Part shown: positions 44,415 through 54,115 of the stretch, one piece after another
Position numbering within the stretch: the stretch's first letter is position 1
Layout of the letters: each line of letters opens with the position of its first letter
NCBI GenBank assembly: GCA_001641205.1
Contig: LSMX01000002.1
Coordinates: forward strand, 124,001-188,000
Origin: Mycoplasma sp. Bg1
GTDB taxonomy: Bacteria; Bacillota_I; Bacilli_A; Mycoplasmatales; Hepatoplasmataceae
Direction of reading: 5' to 3'
Length of the DNA: 64,000 nt
Position numbers and translations under genes: made by a program
The notes under the pieces: generated by a model
The model's database searches: none
What the model saw: only the letters and a program-made list of their open reading frames with translations
Told to the model about the DNA's origin: nothing

Positions 44415-44555
44415 TTATTCTTTAATTCTGCATTTTCCTTGATGAATCATAGCTCTCATATATGAGTTATCAGTATCTGAGATAATATCACCTGGTTTAT
44501 ATTCATTATTTCTTCATTCCATTGTTTCTAGAACTTCGTAATCAATTTTATCCAT
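44415..44555 (-). CDS. 46-residue conserved-looking hypothetical protein
   Basis: Small acidic protein from ATG 44555 with AAGGA ten bases upstream. One TGA is read as Trp in METMEWRNNEYKPG-like context (residues 11-21), and the end is AMIHQGKCRIKE. A strong terminator follows its stop. The PGDIISDTDN segment looks like a turn-rich beta region. Not recognised; the SD and terminator support a real gene. Confidence 0.55.
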
Positions 44556-44768
44556 TAAAATGTATTCCTTTCATATGTTGCATAATAATATTTAGAAATA
44601 CTTTAATTTGTTCTATAAAATAGGTGTAAATATCTTTGCAAGTTAATTATAACTTTTATTATTAAATAATTAAGTAGTAATAAAAAAAAGTTAGTTGTAT
44701 ATCAAAAATAGCAAAGTTAAAGACAAAAATAATCTAAGTGATATTATAAAAATGAAAGGGAGTAACTT

Positions 44769-45077
44769 ATGGTAAATAATAATTTTAATCCTTCACAAAG
44801 AAATACAATTTGAGAAAAATATTACAAAAAAAGATATGCTGCAATAGACATTTTTGGAAGACCTATGACCAAAGATAATTTTGAAGTAGATCATATTCTT
44901 CCTGCTGCCAAAGAAGGAAAAACTATTGTTGAAAATGGAATTCCACTTACAGCATTATCAAATGAAGAAAAATCAGATAAATGTAGCGGAATAATAAATG
45001 GCCATTCTTTTGAAGTAAAAGAAAATTCCAGCGGAATAGGTCAATTAATTGTTGATGGAAATATTATTTCAAAATAA
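44769..45077 (+). CDS. small HNH-type endonuclease-like protein
   Basis: Protein of 102 residues with a compact HNH pattern: VDHI-P at 40-44 (Asp41, His42), Asn56, then LSNEEKSDKCSG with Asn65 and Lys68. The spacing resembles HNH nucleases that sit in mobile or restriction modules, but this one is freestanding. No partner methylase or phage gene is adjacent. SD GGGAG is close to the start. It is flanked by its own promoter-like region (TATTATAAAAAT near 44740) and a strong terminator. The C-terminus forms a short beta segment (GQLIVDGNII). Activity is inferred. Confidence 0.6.
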
Positions 45078-45087
45078 TAAAAGATTA

Positions 45088-45117
45088 AAAAAAAGAAGAA
45101 ATTAGATCTTCTTTTTT
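45088..45117. terminator. bidirectional terminator, HNH gene / flippase-like gene
   Basis: Stem AAAAAAAGAAGA / TCTTCTTTTTT around an AATTAGA loop. The stop codon of the minus-strand gene is inside the loop. Confidence 0.85.
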
Positions 45118-46409
45118 ATTTCTCTTTTAAAAGTAAAAGAGAAATTATAAAGAAAATACCCCATTATAAAAGAAGTAAAAATTCCAAGTTCAAAAATAAT
45201 TAAATTTTGAGCATAATTAACTTGTCCGCCAGCAAGCATAAATATTTTTACTGGTAAACTAATTAATAAAGAATTAACTAAAGTAATAAAAAACATATAG
45301 ATATATTTATTTTCAGTCATAAATTTTGTAGTTAATTTTCCATATGCAGAAACATAAAACATTGAGATTGAAAGTGCTCAAGCAGTTTGAGTTGAACTTT
45401 TTAAAATAAATTCATCATCAATAATAGTCGGTAAAATAAATTTTATTGCAAGAGGAGTTAAAAAAATATAAATAATTAAATCAAATAAAATATAGCAATT
45501 TGTTAAAACATCTAAATTTGCCTCTTTATTATTTACTCGCTCAGAAAGTAATGAATAGCGAAATGAATTTGATAATTGAATAATTATTACTCAATATATT
45601 CACCCCCCATAATTCCAGATAACAAAAGCATTATCTCCTGATAATTGATTTAAAATTGAAAGTGTAACCAAAAAATAAAATAAGTTTCTTACAAAAACTT
45701 CTGCTCCTGGTCAAATTCCTTTTCTATAAAATTCTTTAAGATCACTAAAATTGATAATTCAATTAACATTATTTTTTTTATATTTAAAAATTCAATAAAG
45801 TGTAAGAACAAAAATAATTATTATCGAAGAAACAAGACTAGAAAGAGAAAGATAAATTAAATTAAAATTAGAAATAAATAATGGAGAAATTAATAATAAA
45901 TCAAAGAAAATTTTAATAAACATATTAACTCCAATTGTAAATATGCCCTCTATTGAATCACGTTCTACAATAATATCACTAATTAAAAATTTTTCTAAAA
46001 TTTTAAGAGAACTTGAAGCCATTGCAATTATTAAAAAAATTCTTAATTCTTTATGAGTAAAAAGTAAATTTGCATCATTCTCTAACATTTTTTGAAATAA
46101 TCAGGGGAAAAAGGTTACTAAAAAATAAAATACAATGATTGTAATTACAAAAACAGAGATAAATATTGTAGGAGATTTTTTCTTATTTTCTTTTGAATAA
46201 GTAAAAAGAGGGAGAATTATCATTGCAGTAAAAACCTCTACAATAATTTGAATATAAATTCAAGTTGAAGCCATTTGAATAGTATTTTGTGAATCACTTA
46301 CAATCCAAATAACTCGTAATCATGAATAAAGAATAGGAAGAAAAATTCCAAGAATACATATTACTAAAAATGTTTTATTTATTTTTTTAAGTTCCTTATA
46401 CATTATCAT
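45102..46409 (-). CDS. MATE/flippase-like membrane protein
   Basis: Integral membrane protein of 435 residues with about 12 helices, the size and pattern of the MATE/MVF (Wzx-like) superfamily. Family assignment rests on topology and blocks such as WNYGGWIYWVIIIQLSNSFRYS, which matches the start of the second half of such carriers. Substrate could be a lipid-linked sugar or a drug. The start is ATG 46409 or 46403. There is no SD; TATAAT (minus strand, 46417-46422) lies seven bases upstream, so a leaderless transcript is likely. Divergent from the zinc-ribbon genes. Confidence 0.6.
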
Positions 46410-46412
46410 AAT

Positions 46413-46446
46413 TTTATTATAAGTAATATTTAGACAGGATTATAAT
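46413..46446 (+). promoter_or_regulatory. promoter of zinc-ribbon gene 1 (overlapping a divergent -10)
   Basis: TTTATTATAAG (46413-46423), exactly 17 bases, then TATAAT (46441-46446). The same element with the same spacing precedes zinc-ribbon gene 2. The complement of the first element contains the likely -10 of the divergent flippase-like gene. Confidence 0.55.
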
Positions 46447-46472
46447 TTAATCAAGAAAGGAGAGTGATACAT

Positions 46473-46604
46473 ATGACTAAAATAATGTATAGATTTACAT
46501 GTAAAAATTGTGGCCATGAGTATGTAGGAGACATTCCTGAAATGAAATGTCCTAAGTGTGGAACACTTAACCAATCAAATGGTACATTTACTCCAACAAA
46601 ATAA
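46473..46604 (+). CDS. zinc-ribbon mini-protein 1
   Basis: 43 residues with a two-knuckle zinc ribbon: CKNC at 10-13 and CPKC at 26-29, in the frame MYRFTCKNCGHEYVGD. Similar small rubredoxin/zinc-ribbon proteins exist in many bacteria, but no specific role is known. AAAGGAGAG (46456-46463) gives a strong start at 46473. It has its own promoter and terminator, and a tandem paralogue follows. Confidence 0.75.
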   Translation: MTKIMYRFTCKNCGHEYVGDIPEMKCPKCGTLNQSNGTFTPTK

Positions 46605-46612
46605 TAAAAAAT

Positions 46613-46647
46613 AAGTGAATGAGCTTAAATGCTCATTTTACTTTTTT
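46613..46647 (+). terminator. terminator of zinc-ribbon gene 1
   Basis: Stem AAGTGAATGAGC / GCTCATTTTACTT with a 6-nt loop followed by a T run. Confidence 0.8.
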
Positions 46648-46729
46648 AGTAAAAATTGTTATTAATATAAAAAATATATTAATAAAATAGATTAAAATTA
46701 TATATAAATTTTTTGTACATAATTATAAC

Positions 46730-46763
46730 TTTATTATAAGCAAGATTTAAATAATATTATAAT
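46730..46763 (+). promoter_or_regulatory. promoter of zinc-ribbon gene 2
   Basis: TTTATTATAAG (46730-46740), 17 bases, TATAAT (46758-46763): a duplicate of the element before gene 1. Confidence 0.55.
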
Positions 46764-46799
46764 GTAATGGTGGAGGAAATAATATATATTTAAATAAAC

Positions 46800-46919
46800 A
46801 TGTATCGCTTTAAATGTAAATTTTGTAAACATAAATATATTGGAGATGGTCTTGAAGTAGAATGCCCTAAATGTGGAATGCTCAATCAAACTATTGGTAA
46901 ATTCAAGCCAAAAAAATAA
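46800..46919 (+). CDS. zinc-ribbon mini-protein 2
   Basis: 39 residues, paralogue of the previous gene (MYRFKCKFCKHKYIGD, then ECPKCGMLNQ), with both CxxC knuckles kept. The four N-terminal residues of copy 1 are lost: the corresponding codons are ATT TAA ATA AAC. This leaves GGAGG (46772-46776) 23 bases from the ATG, too far for normal SD use. Translation may be weaker or structure-dependent. It has its own promoter and terminator. Confidence 0.65.
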   Translation: MYRFKCKFCKHKYIGDGLEVECPKCGMLNQTIGKFKPKK

Positions 46920-46924
46920 TTTAT

Positions 46925-46949
46925 AATGGGCATAATTGCTCATTTTTTT
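46925..46949 (+). terminator. terminator of zinc-ribbon gene 2
   Basis: Stem AATGGGCA / TGCTCATT (one G-U pair), loop TAAT, seven T. Confidence 0.75.
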
Positions 46950-46972
46950 ATGAAAGAAAAAAATAATATAAA

Positions 46973-47620
46973 ATGACTAAAAAACTTATTGCTATTATTG
47001 GGCCAGCGGGAGTAGGAAAAACCTCAATAATAAAAGAATTAAAAAAACAAATTGAATTAGATTATCCAGAAATAAAATTGAATTGTTTATTTGAAAAAGA
47101 AAAATATCCTTTTTTGGATAATCAATATAATGATAAAAAGAAATGAGCTTTTATTACACAAATAGATTTTTTAACTTTAAGAGTAAGAGAATTATATGCA
47201 GAATATACTACAAATGATGAAAACAAATTAATAATTACAGATCGTTTATATCTTGATGATTACTTATATCTTTCTTCTTTTTATCAAGAAAAATCTATAA
47301 CTAAAAAAGAATATAAATGTTACAATTTATTATTTAAAAAATATAAACAAATGTTTGTAGAAGAAAAAATTATTTATAATTATGTATTTGTTTTAAAAGC
47401 AGATTTTAATATTATTTTAGATCGACTTAATAAAAGAAATAGATCTCCTGCAGAAATCGAAAAAAACAAAGAGTATTGAAAAAAACAATATGATTTATAT
47501 TTTAATGATGATAGGCATCTTAACCTAATTAAAAAGAATGTAAAAAATTTAACAATAATTGATAATAATAAATGTATTAATAAAACAGTAGAAAAAATTA
47601 TGAACATCATAAATTTATAA
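46973..47620 (+). CDS. deoxynucleoside kinase
   Basis: Kinase of 215 residues in the dNK family. P-loop GPAGVGKTS at residues 10-18, DRLYLDDYLYL at the position of the family's ERS/DRS substrate motif, and a lid RLNKRNR. It phosphorylates deoxynucleosides to monophosphates, a salvage step that fits the nucleoside importer genes nearby. A thymidylate-kinase-like enzyme is a less likely alternative. SD is weak. An upstream ATG in another frame is rejected. Confidence 0.78.
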
Positions 47621-47624
47621 AAAG

Positions 47625-47650
47625 AAAAAGGAACTAAAAGTTCCTTTTTC
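47625..47650. terminator. bidirectional terminator, dNK / tuf
   Basis: Perfect 11-bp stem AAAAAGGAACT / AGTTCCTTTTT with loop AAA between converging genes. Confidence 0.9.
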
Positions 47651-47663
47651 TAATATTAGTTAA

Positions 47664-48848
47664 TTATTTAATAATTTCTATAACGGCACCAGCACCAACA
47701 GTTCTTCCGCCTTCTCTAATTGAGAATTTAGTTCCTGCTTCGATTGCAATTGGAGCAATTAAATCAATTTGTAAAGCAATGTTATCTCCAGGCATTACCA
47801 TTTCTGTTCCCTCAGGAAGCACAATAGTTGCAGTAACATCAGTTGTTCTTATATAGATTTGAGGTCTATAGTTTGAGAAGAATGGTGTATGTCTTCCCCC
47901 TTCATCTTTTGTTAAAGCATAAATTTGTGCTTTAAATGATTGATGAGGTGTAATTGTTCCTGGTTTGCAAATAACTTGTCCTCTTTGAACATCTTCACGG
48001 TTTACTCCCCTTAGAAGTAACCCAACATTATCTCCTGCTTCTGCATAGTCAAGAAGTTTTCTAAACATTTCAATTCCAGTAACAATAGTTTTTCTTGTTG
48101 GTTTAATTCCAACTATTTCTACTTCCTGGTTAAGGTTTAGTTTTCCTCTTTCAACTCTTCCAGTTGCAACAGTTCCTCTTCCAGTAATTGTAAATACATC
48201 TTCTATTGGAAGAAGGAATGGTTTATCTGCATCTTTTTCTGGAACTGGAAAATACACATCTGCTTCATCCATCATATCATAAAGAGTTTGTTCTTCTTTT
48301 GGATCTCCTTCAAGGGCTTTTAGCGCTGATCCCTTAAATACTGGAGAGTTATCTCCATCATATCCATATTGAGTTAGCAAATCTCTTACTTCCATTTCTA
48401 CTAATTCAAGCATTTCATCATCATCCACCATGTCACATTTGTTAATGTAAACCATTAGTTTTTTGATTCCAACTTGATTTGCAAGTAGAATATGTTCTCT
48501 TGTTTGGGGCATTGGTCCATCAGTAGCTGATACTACAAGGATTGCTCCATCCATTTGAGCTGCTCCAGTAATCATGTTTTTAACATAATCGGCATGTCCT
48601 GGTGCATCTATATGAGCGTAATGTCGTGTTTTGGTATTATACTCAACATGGGCTGTATTAATTGTAATTCCTCTTTCTTTTTCTTCAGGGGCGTTATCAA
48701 TTGATGCATAATCCATAGCTACTGCTCCACCTTTTTTTGCAAGTACAGATGTAATAGCAGCTGTTAATGTTGTTTTACCATGATCAACGTGACCAATGGT
48801 TCCAATATTAACGTGTTCTAGTGAACGGTCAAATTGTTCTTTTGCCAT
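47664..48848 (-). CDS. tuf: elongation factor Tu
   Basis: EF-Tu (394 residues). GTPase motifs GHVDHGKTTL, DAPGHADYV and NKCDMVDD are intact and the C-terminal KFSIREGGRTVGAGAV is conserved. It delivers aminoacyl-tRNA to the ribosome. It lies downstream of fusA but behind a terminator-like hairpin and a 245-base gap with its own leader, so it is probably expressed independently and strongly. No internal TGA is used. Confidence 0.98.
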   Translation of the reverse strand: MAKEQFDRSLEHVNIGTIGHVDHGKTTLTAAITSVLAKKGGAVAMDYASIDNAPEEKERGITINTAHVEYNTKTRHYAHIDAPGHADYVKNMITGAAQMDGAILVVSATDGPMPQTREHILLANQVGIKKLMVYINKCDMVDDDEMLELVEMEVRDLLTQYGYDGDNSPVFKGSALKALEGDPKEEQTLYDMMDEADVYFPVPEKDADKPFLLPIEDVFTITGRGTVATGRVERGKLNLNQEVEIVGIKPTRKTIVTGIEMFRKLLDYAEAGDNVGLLLRGVNREDVQRGQVICKPGTITPHQSFKAQIYALTKDEGGRHTPFFSNYRPQIYIRTTDVTATIVLPEGTEMVMPGDNIALQIDLIAPIAIEAGTKFSIREGGRTVGAGAVIEIIK

Positions 48849-48889
48849 GTTTTATTCCTTTTCTTTTCTCTTATAATTTTGTCTTATGT

Positions 48890-48911
48890 GGTTAATATTG
48901 CATTATTAACC
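48890..48911 (-). promoter_or_regulatory. leader hairpin upstream of tuf
   Basis: Perfect 8-bp stem GGTTAATA / TATTAACC with loop ATGCAA on the minus strand, about 42 bases before the tuf ATG. Further upstream, CACTT-TTAT-AAGTG and a TTCACT-17-TATATA pair could hold the promoter. Confidence 0.5.
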
Positions 48912-49019
48912 TTTATATCTACATAACGTTATATAGAGCAGACACTTATAAAAGTGAACACTCAATATAATTTTAACAAAATATTATTATTAGTCTTAAT
49001 TATTTATTTTCTTCTAAAA

Positions 49020-49048
49020 TCATTATTTATGTTTTAAATAAATAATGA
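49020..49048 (-). terminator. hairpin between fusA and tuf
   Basis: Perfect 11-bp stem TCATTATTTAT / ATAAATAATGA with loop TTAAAAC followed by TTTT. It lies 46 bases after fusA and may terminate or attenuate read-through into tuf. Confidence 0.7.
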
Positions 49049-49093
49049 TAAATTATTTAAAATATTTTATCAATAAAAGCAAATTTATTAATA

Positions 49094-51181
49094 TTATTCT
49101 TCAACTTTTCCAATTCCTCTTTCAGAAATAATTTTTTCTGAAATAGATTTTGGAGTTTTTGTATAATGGGAGAATTGCATTGTATAAACAGCTCTTCCTT
49201 GGGACATTGATCTTAACTGAGTAGAATAACCAAACATTTCAGAAAGGGGAACATCAGCTTTTACAACTTGGGCATTTCCTCTTTCTTCTTGGCCATTAAT
49301 AAGTCCTCTTCTTCCAGAAATATCACCCATGATATCTCCAAAATATTCTGTTGGGGTTACAACTTCAACAGCCATAATTGGTTCTAAAATTATTCCTTTA
49401 GAAGGAATTTTAGCTTTCTTAACAGCCATTGAAGCGGCAATTTTATATGCTAGTTCAGAGGAATCAACCTCATGATATGATCCATCATAAAGAGTTGCTT
49501 TAATATCAATCATTGGATATCCAGCAATTACTCCCCCAGCCATTGCTTCAGTAAGCCCAGCTTTAATTGCATTAATATATTCTTTTGGAATTTTTCCTCC
49601 AACAATTTTATCAACAAATTCAAATCCTAAATCTGGATTTGGTTCAAAAATAATTTTAACATGTCCATACTGTCCTCTACCACCAGATTGTTTGATGTAT
49701 TTAGATTCAATATCTGATTTTTCAGTAAAGGTTTCACGATATGATACCTGTGGTGTTCCTACATTTGAAGCAACATTAAATTCTCTTCTTAATCGCTCTG
49801 CAATAATATCAAGATGAAGTTCTCCCATTCCAGAAATTATAGTTTGTCCAGTTTCGTGGTCAGTATGAGTTCTAAAAGTTGGATCTTCTTCAGAAAGTTT
49901 ACTTAATGCAAGTCCTAAACGGTCTTGATCTGCTTTTGTTTTTGGTTCAATAGCAAGTGAAATAACTGGTTCTGGAAAGACCATTGATTCTAAAACAACT
50001 TTGTTTTTTTCATCAGTAAGGGTGTCTCCTGTTGTCGTTGATTTTAGACCAATTGCAGCAGCAATTTCTCCAGCAACAACTCCAGGAACTTCAGTTCTTG
50101 AGTTAGCATGCATTAATAAAATTCTTCCAACCCGTTCTCTTTTTCCTTTAGTTGCATTATAAGTATAAGATCCTGCATCTAATGTTCCAGAATAAACTCT
50201 AAAGAAAGTTAATTTTCCAACATAGGGATCAGTCATAATTTTAAAGGCTAAAGCAGAAAATGGTTCATCATCTTTTGCATGTCTTTCAATTGGATTTCCA
50301 TCCATATCTTCCCCTTTAATTGAGGGAACATCAATTGGAGAGGGTAGAAAATCTACCACTGCATCCATTAGATGTTTTACTCCTACATTTTTGTAGGCTG
50401 ATCCACAAAGAACAAGGAAAAAATCTCCAGAAAGAACACCAAGTCTAATTGCTTTTTTAATGTCTTCATTGCTAATTTCTTTTTCTTCTAGAACTTTTTC
50501 CATTAAATCTTCATCAAATTCAGCAGCTGCTTCTATTAATTCAATTCTTGCAAGTTCAGCTTGTTCTTTCATTGATGATCTAATTTCAACTACTTCAAAT
50601 TTTTCTTCTGGTTTGTGATCAAAGATATATGCTTTCATTTCTATAAGATCAATGAAACCAACAAATTCATCTTCTGCTCCAATTGGAAGATGTAATGATC
50701 CAATTTTTGCTCCTAGCCGGTCTCTAATTGTTTGCATTGAATAATTATAATCTGCTCCAGTTTTATCCATTTTATTTACAAAAACGATTCTTGGAACATT
50801 ATAATTTGTAGCTTGTCTTCAAACTGTTTCGGTTTGAGGTTCAACTCCTGCTTGTCCATCAAGAATTGCAATTGCTCCATCAAGAACACGAAGTGATCTT
50901 TCAACTTCAACAGTAAAATCAACATGACCAGGGGTATCAATAATATTAATCCGGTAGTCTTTTCAAGTTGCGGTAGTAGCAGCAGAGGTAATTGTAATTC
51001 CTCTTTCTTTTTCTTGGTCCATTCAATCCATTTGGGAAGCTCCATCATGAGTTTCTCCAATTTTATGAATTCTTGCTGTATGATAAAGAACTCTTTCTGT
51101 TGTAGTAGTTTTACCAGCATCAATGTGGGCCATGATTCCGATGTTTCTAAACATCTCAATTGGTTGTTTTCTTATCGCCAT
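49094..51181 (-). CDS. fusA: elongation factor G
   Basis: EF-G (695 residues), the translocase GTPase. AHIDAGKTTTTERVLYHT, DTPGHVDF and NKMDKTGADY form the G domain; the C-terminal domains are complete up to QGRAVYTMQFSHY. AGGAGG at the complement of 51190-51195 sets the start at 51181. It is the third gene of the rpsL-rpsG-fusA streptomycin-operon order. Trp residues in the G domain are TGA. Confidence 0.98.
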
Positions 51182-51194
51182 ATTATCATTCCTC

Positions 51195-51665
51195 CTATCA
51201 TCTAAAGTGAGCAAATGCTTTATTTGCTTCAGCCATTTTATGGGTTGCTTCTTTTTTCTTAACAGATGATCCTTGCCCTTGGGCAGCATCCATTATTTCT
51301 TTTGCAAGTCTTTCTTCCATCGTTTTTTCACTACGACCTCTTGCATACAATGTAAGTCATCTAAGTCCTAAAATTTTCCTACGTCGTTCTGAAACTTCGA
51401 TCGGAACTTGATAATTTGATCCACCGACACGACGAACTTTTAATTCTAATGAAGGCATGATGTTATCTAAAGCTTTATTAAAAACATCAAGTGGTTCTTC
51501 TTTTGTTTCACTTTTTATTTGTTCAAAAGCTCCATATAGAATTTTTTGAGCAGTTCCTTTTTTTCCATCAAGCATAATATTATTAATTAGTTTAGTTACA
51601 GCTAATGAATTATAAATTGGGTCTGGTAACACTTCTCTTATTGGTGCACGATTTTTTCTTGACAT
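51195..51665 (-). CDS. rpsG: 30S ribosomal protein S7
   Basis: S7 (156 residues), which binds the 3' major domain of 16S rRNA. VRRVGGSNYQVPIEV and the terminal FAHFRW are conserved; the last Trp is TGA followed by TAG. This is a clear internal demonstration of code 4, because the FxHxRW ending is universal. Lies between rpsL and fusA with short gaps. Confidence 0.98.
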
Positions 51666-51676
51666 ATTACTTCTCC

Positions 51677-52096
51677 TTAGTTAGCTTTCTTTGGTTTTTT
51701 TGAACCATATTTTGATCTTGATTGGTTTCTTTTTTCAACACCACTTGCATCAAGTGTTCCCCGAACAATTTTATATCTCATCCCAGGAAGGTCTTTTACT
51801 TTTCCACCTTTTATTAAAACAACGGAATGTTCTTGAATATTATGTTTTTCTCCAGGAATGTAAGCATTAACTTCCATTCCATTAGAAAGTCTTACCCTTG
51901 CATATTTTCTTAGAGCAGAATTTGGTTTTTTAGGGGTCATGGTACCAACCCTAATTGCAACCCCTCTCATTTGAGGAGATGAACTTGGAAGTATTTGATT
52001 TTGTAAGGTATTTTTTCTAGTTTGAAGAGCGGGAGTCTTAGTTTTTTTGGTTTTATTTTGACGGCCGTTTCGCACTAGTTGATTCATTGTGGGCAT
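51677..52096 (-). CDS. rpsL: 30S ribosomal protein S12
   Basis: S12 (139 residues), at the decoding centre. MPTMNQLVRNGR, RVGTMTPKKPNSALRKYARVRL and KVKDLPGMRYKIVRGTLD are present. The lysines tied to streptomycin sensitivity in TPKKPNS and GKVKDLPG are wild type. First gene of the operon; SD AGAGGA upstream. Confidence 0.98.
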   Translation of the reverse strand: MPTMNQLVRNGRQNKTKKTKTPALQTRKNTLQNQILPSSSPQMRGVAIRVGTMTPKKPNSALRKYARVRLSNGMEVNAYIPGEKHNIQEHSVVLIKGGKVKDLPGMRYKIVRGTLDASGVEKRNQSRSKYGSKKPKKAN

Positions 52097-52319
52097 ATTG
52101 TCCTCTTTCTATATTTAATTATATTTCACTTACTCTTCTATACTTTACCACTTTTATTGTATTTAATTATTGTAATTGTAAGCTATATAAAGTTTACAAT
52201 TAAAAAGCTAAATTAGTGCTAATTATTTTAAATTTATAATTCTTATTTTTTTATCAACTAAAATAAACAATTTCTTGAATTTAATATTTTAAATTTTTAT
52301 CACTTTACTTAAAAAACTA
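52097..52319 (-). promoter_or_regulatory. str operon promoter region (223 bases without a gene)
   Basis: AT-rich gap between the phosphohexomutase stop and rpsL. It holds an inverted repeat ATTGTAA / TTACAAT around 52170-52195 with TTGTAA and TACAAT as possible promoter elements. No terminator for the upstream gene is obvious and no RNA gene was recognised. Confidence 0.35.
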
Positions 52320-53960
52320 TTAACTAAAATAAGCTAATAGTTCTTTTTTGGTTTTTATTGCAGTTTTTTTATCTTTTTCTTGTACATCAAAATACATTCT
52401 TAAAAGAGGTTCTGTTCCAGAGGGACGAATAGCAACAAAATCTTTATTATCAAAGAAAATAATAATTGTATTATCAGTTGGTCACTTTTTATAACCCATT
52501 TTATAATCACGGATTTCAGTAATTCTATGTCCATTAATATCATCACCAATTTTTAAATTATTTCGATAATGATTAATAATCTGTTCCATCTCTTTCATGG
52601 CATTAACTCCAGTAAATCTTTTGGGGTTTGCCTCCATTAAAAAGAAATTAATTTCACCAAAAATATCATTTAAAACATCAAATAAAGTTTTCCCTTGTCT
52701 TTTATAATAATCAATTAATTCAAGAACTTGAACTAATGCTTGAAAAGAATCTTTGTCTTTTGTAAAGGGCATTACAGTTGATCCATAAGATTCTTCCCAT
52801 GCAAAAGCACATTGTTTTCCTTTTGCAGTTTGTTTATCGACAACATACATTAAATTTTTAAAACCAGTATAAGCTTCAAAAGTTTTGACTCCATACTGTT
52901 TTGCAATTTTGTCTCCTGCATGAGAAGTAACAATTGATCTCACAATATATTCATTTCCCTCTGCTAATCCTCTTTTAGTTAATTGCTCTAATTTATATTT
53001 TATCTGAATTAAAGGAAGCTGATTTCCTGTAAAATCTTTTCAAGCTCCTTGATGTTTTACCATTAATCCAAAACGATCAGCATCAGGGTCTGTTGAAAAA
53101 ATTAAATCTGCTTTATTTTTATCTCCATAAACTTTTGCCAATTCATATGATTCAATATCTTGTGGATTTGGATAAGGGGTGTTTGTAAAGTTTTCATCTG
53201 GATATTCTTGTTCCTTTACAAATTCATATTCTACTCTTGAAAAATCTAGTAATGGTTTTGCAAATTTAGCTGCAGTTCCATTATTTGCATTAAAAATTAC
53301 TTTTAAATCTTTTTTAGTTGGAATCTTTTCAAAAGGAATTTCTTTTTTAATTCGATTTAAATAATCATCAAAATAACTTTCATCAAGATATTGTTCTTTA
53401 TTTTCCAAATGGGGAATTTTAAAGATATTTTCTACTGAATTAGAAATTTCTTGAACTTTTTCAGTTTCCTTATTTGCAAGTTGTTTTCCTAGAGCATCAT
53501 AAATTTTAAAACCATTATCTGTAGGTGGATTATGTGATGCGGTAATATTTATTCCTCCAACAAAATTATTTTCAACAACTGTATAGGATAGTAATGGAGT
53601 GGGGCATGGCTGATTATCTTTAAATAAAAAAACAGGAATATGCATTGCAGCAAGTACACTTGCTGCAATAAGTGAATAATGAACTCCAAATCTTCTGTTA
53701 TCATGAGCAATAACAACTCCAAATTTAATTGCAGCATTTGAATATGTATCAATTAATCAATGACCAAATGAATAAGTTGCTTTTGCAATAGTATAATCAT
53801 TAATTGAATTTGTTCCTCAAAGGATTCTTCCTCTTAGGCCTGCTGTTCCAAAAGCAATATCTTTACTAAAGTAAAGTTGTTTTTGTTCATCAGAAAAATT
53901 TTTAATTTTTTCTACTATTTCTACTGGTGCATTTTTTAATCAGAAGTTATATCTTTCCAT
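52320..53960 (-). CDS. phosphoglucomutase/phosphomannomutase
   Basis: Alpha-D-phosphohexomutase (546 residues) interconverting hexose-1- and hexose-6-phosphates. AFGTAGLRG near the N-terminus, active serine in ITASHNPPTDNGFK, metal loop DPDADRFG, sugar-binding EESYG, and phosphate-binding RPSGTEPLLR. With galU it supplies UDP-glucose precursors for glycolipid or surface glycan. GGAGG SD precedes ATG 53960, and a tRNA-Cys ends only 26 bases upstream, so both may be on one transcript. Confidence 0.92.
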
Positions 53961-53986
53961 TTTTAAAACCTCCCCGGCTTTAAAAA

Positions 53987-54061
53987 TGGAGGAGCGAACC
54001 GGACTTGAACCGGCAATCGAAGAGTTGCAGTCATCTGCCTTACCAATTTGGCTACCGCTCC
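53987..54061 (-). tRNA. tRNA-Cys (anticodon GCA)
   Basis: 75 bases with encoded CCA. Acceptor GGAGCGG pairs with TCGCTCC (last pair G-U), and the T arm is CCGG-TTCAAGT-CCGG. The anticodon loop CTGCAAC reads UGC/UGU. Discriminator U73, the key identity element of tRNA-Cys, is present. The anticodon stem GATGA / TCTTC has a central U-U mismatch. Confidence 0.93.
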
Positions 54062-54115
54062 AATTAATTTATATTAATTATATAATTAAAATCTCTTAAA
54101 AAGAAGTTAAAAAAA

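Noticed and set aside
46949..46980. Upstream ATG for the nucleoside kinase near 46949
   Set aside because: It is in another frame and does not lead into the P-loop.
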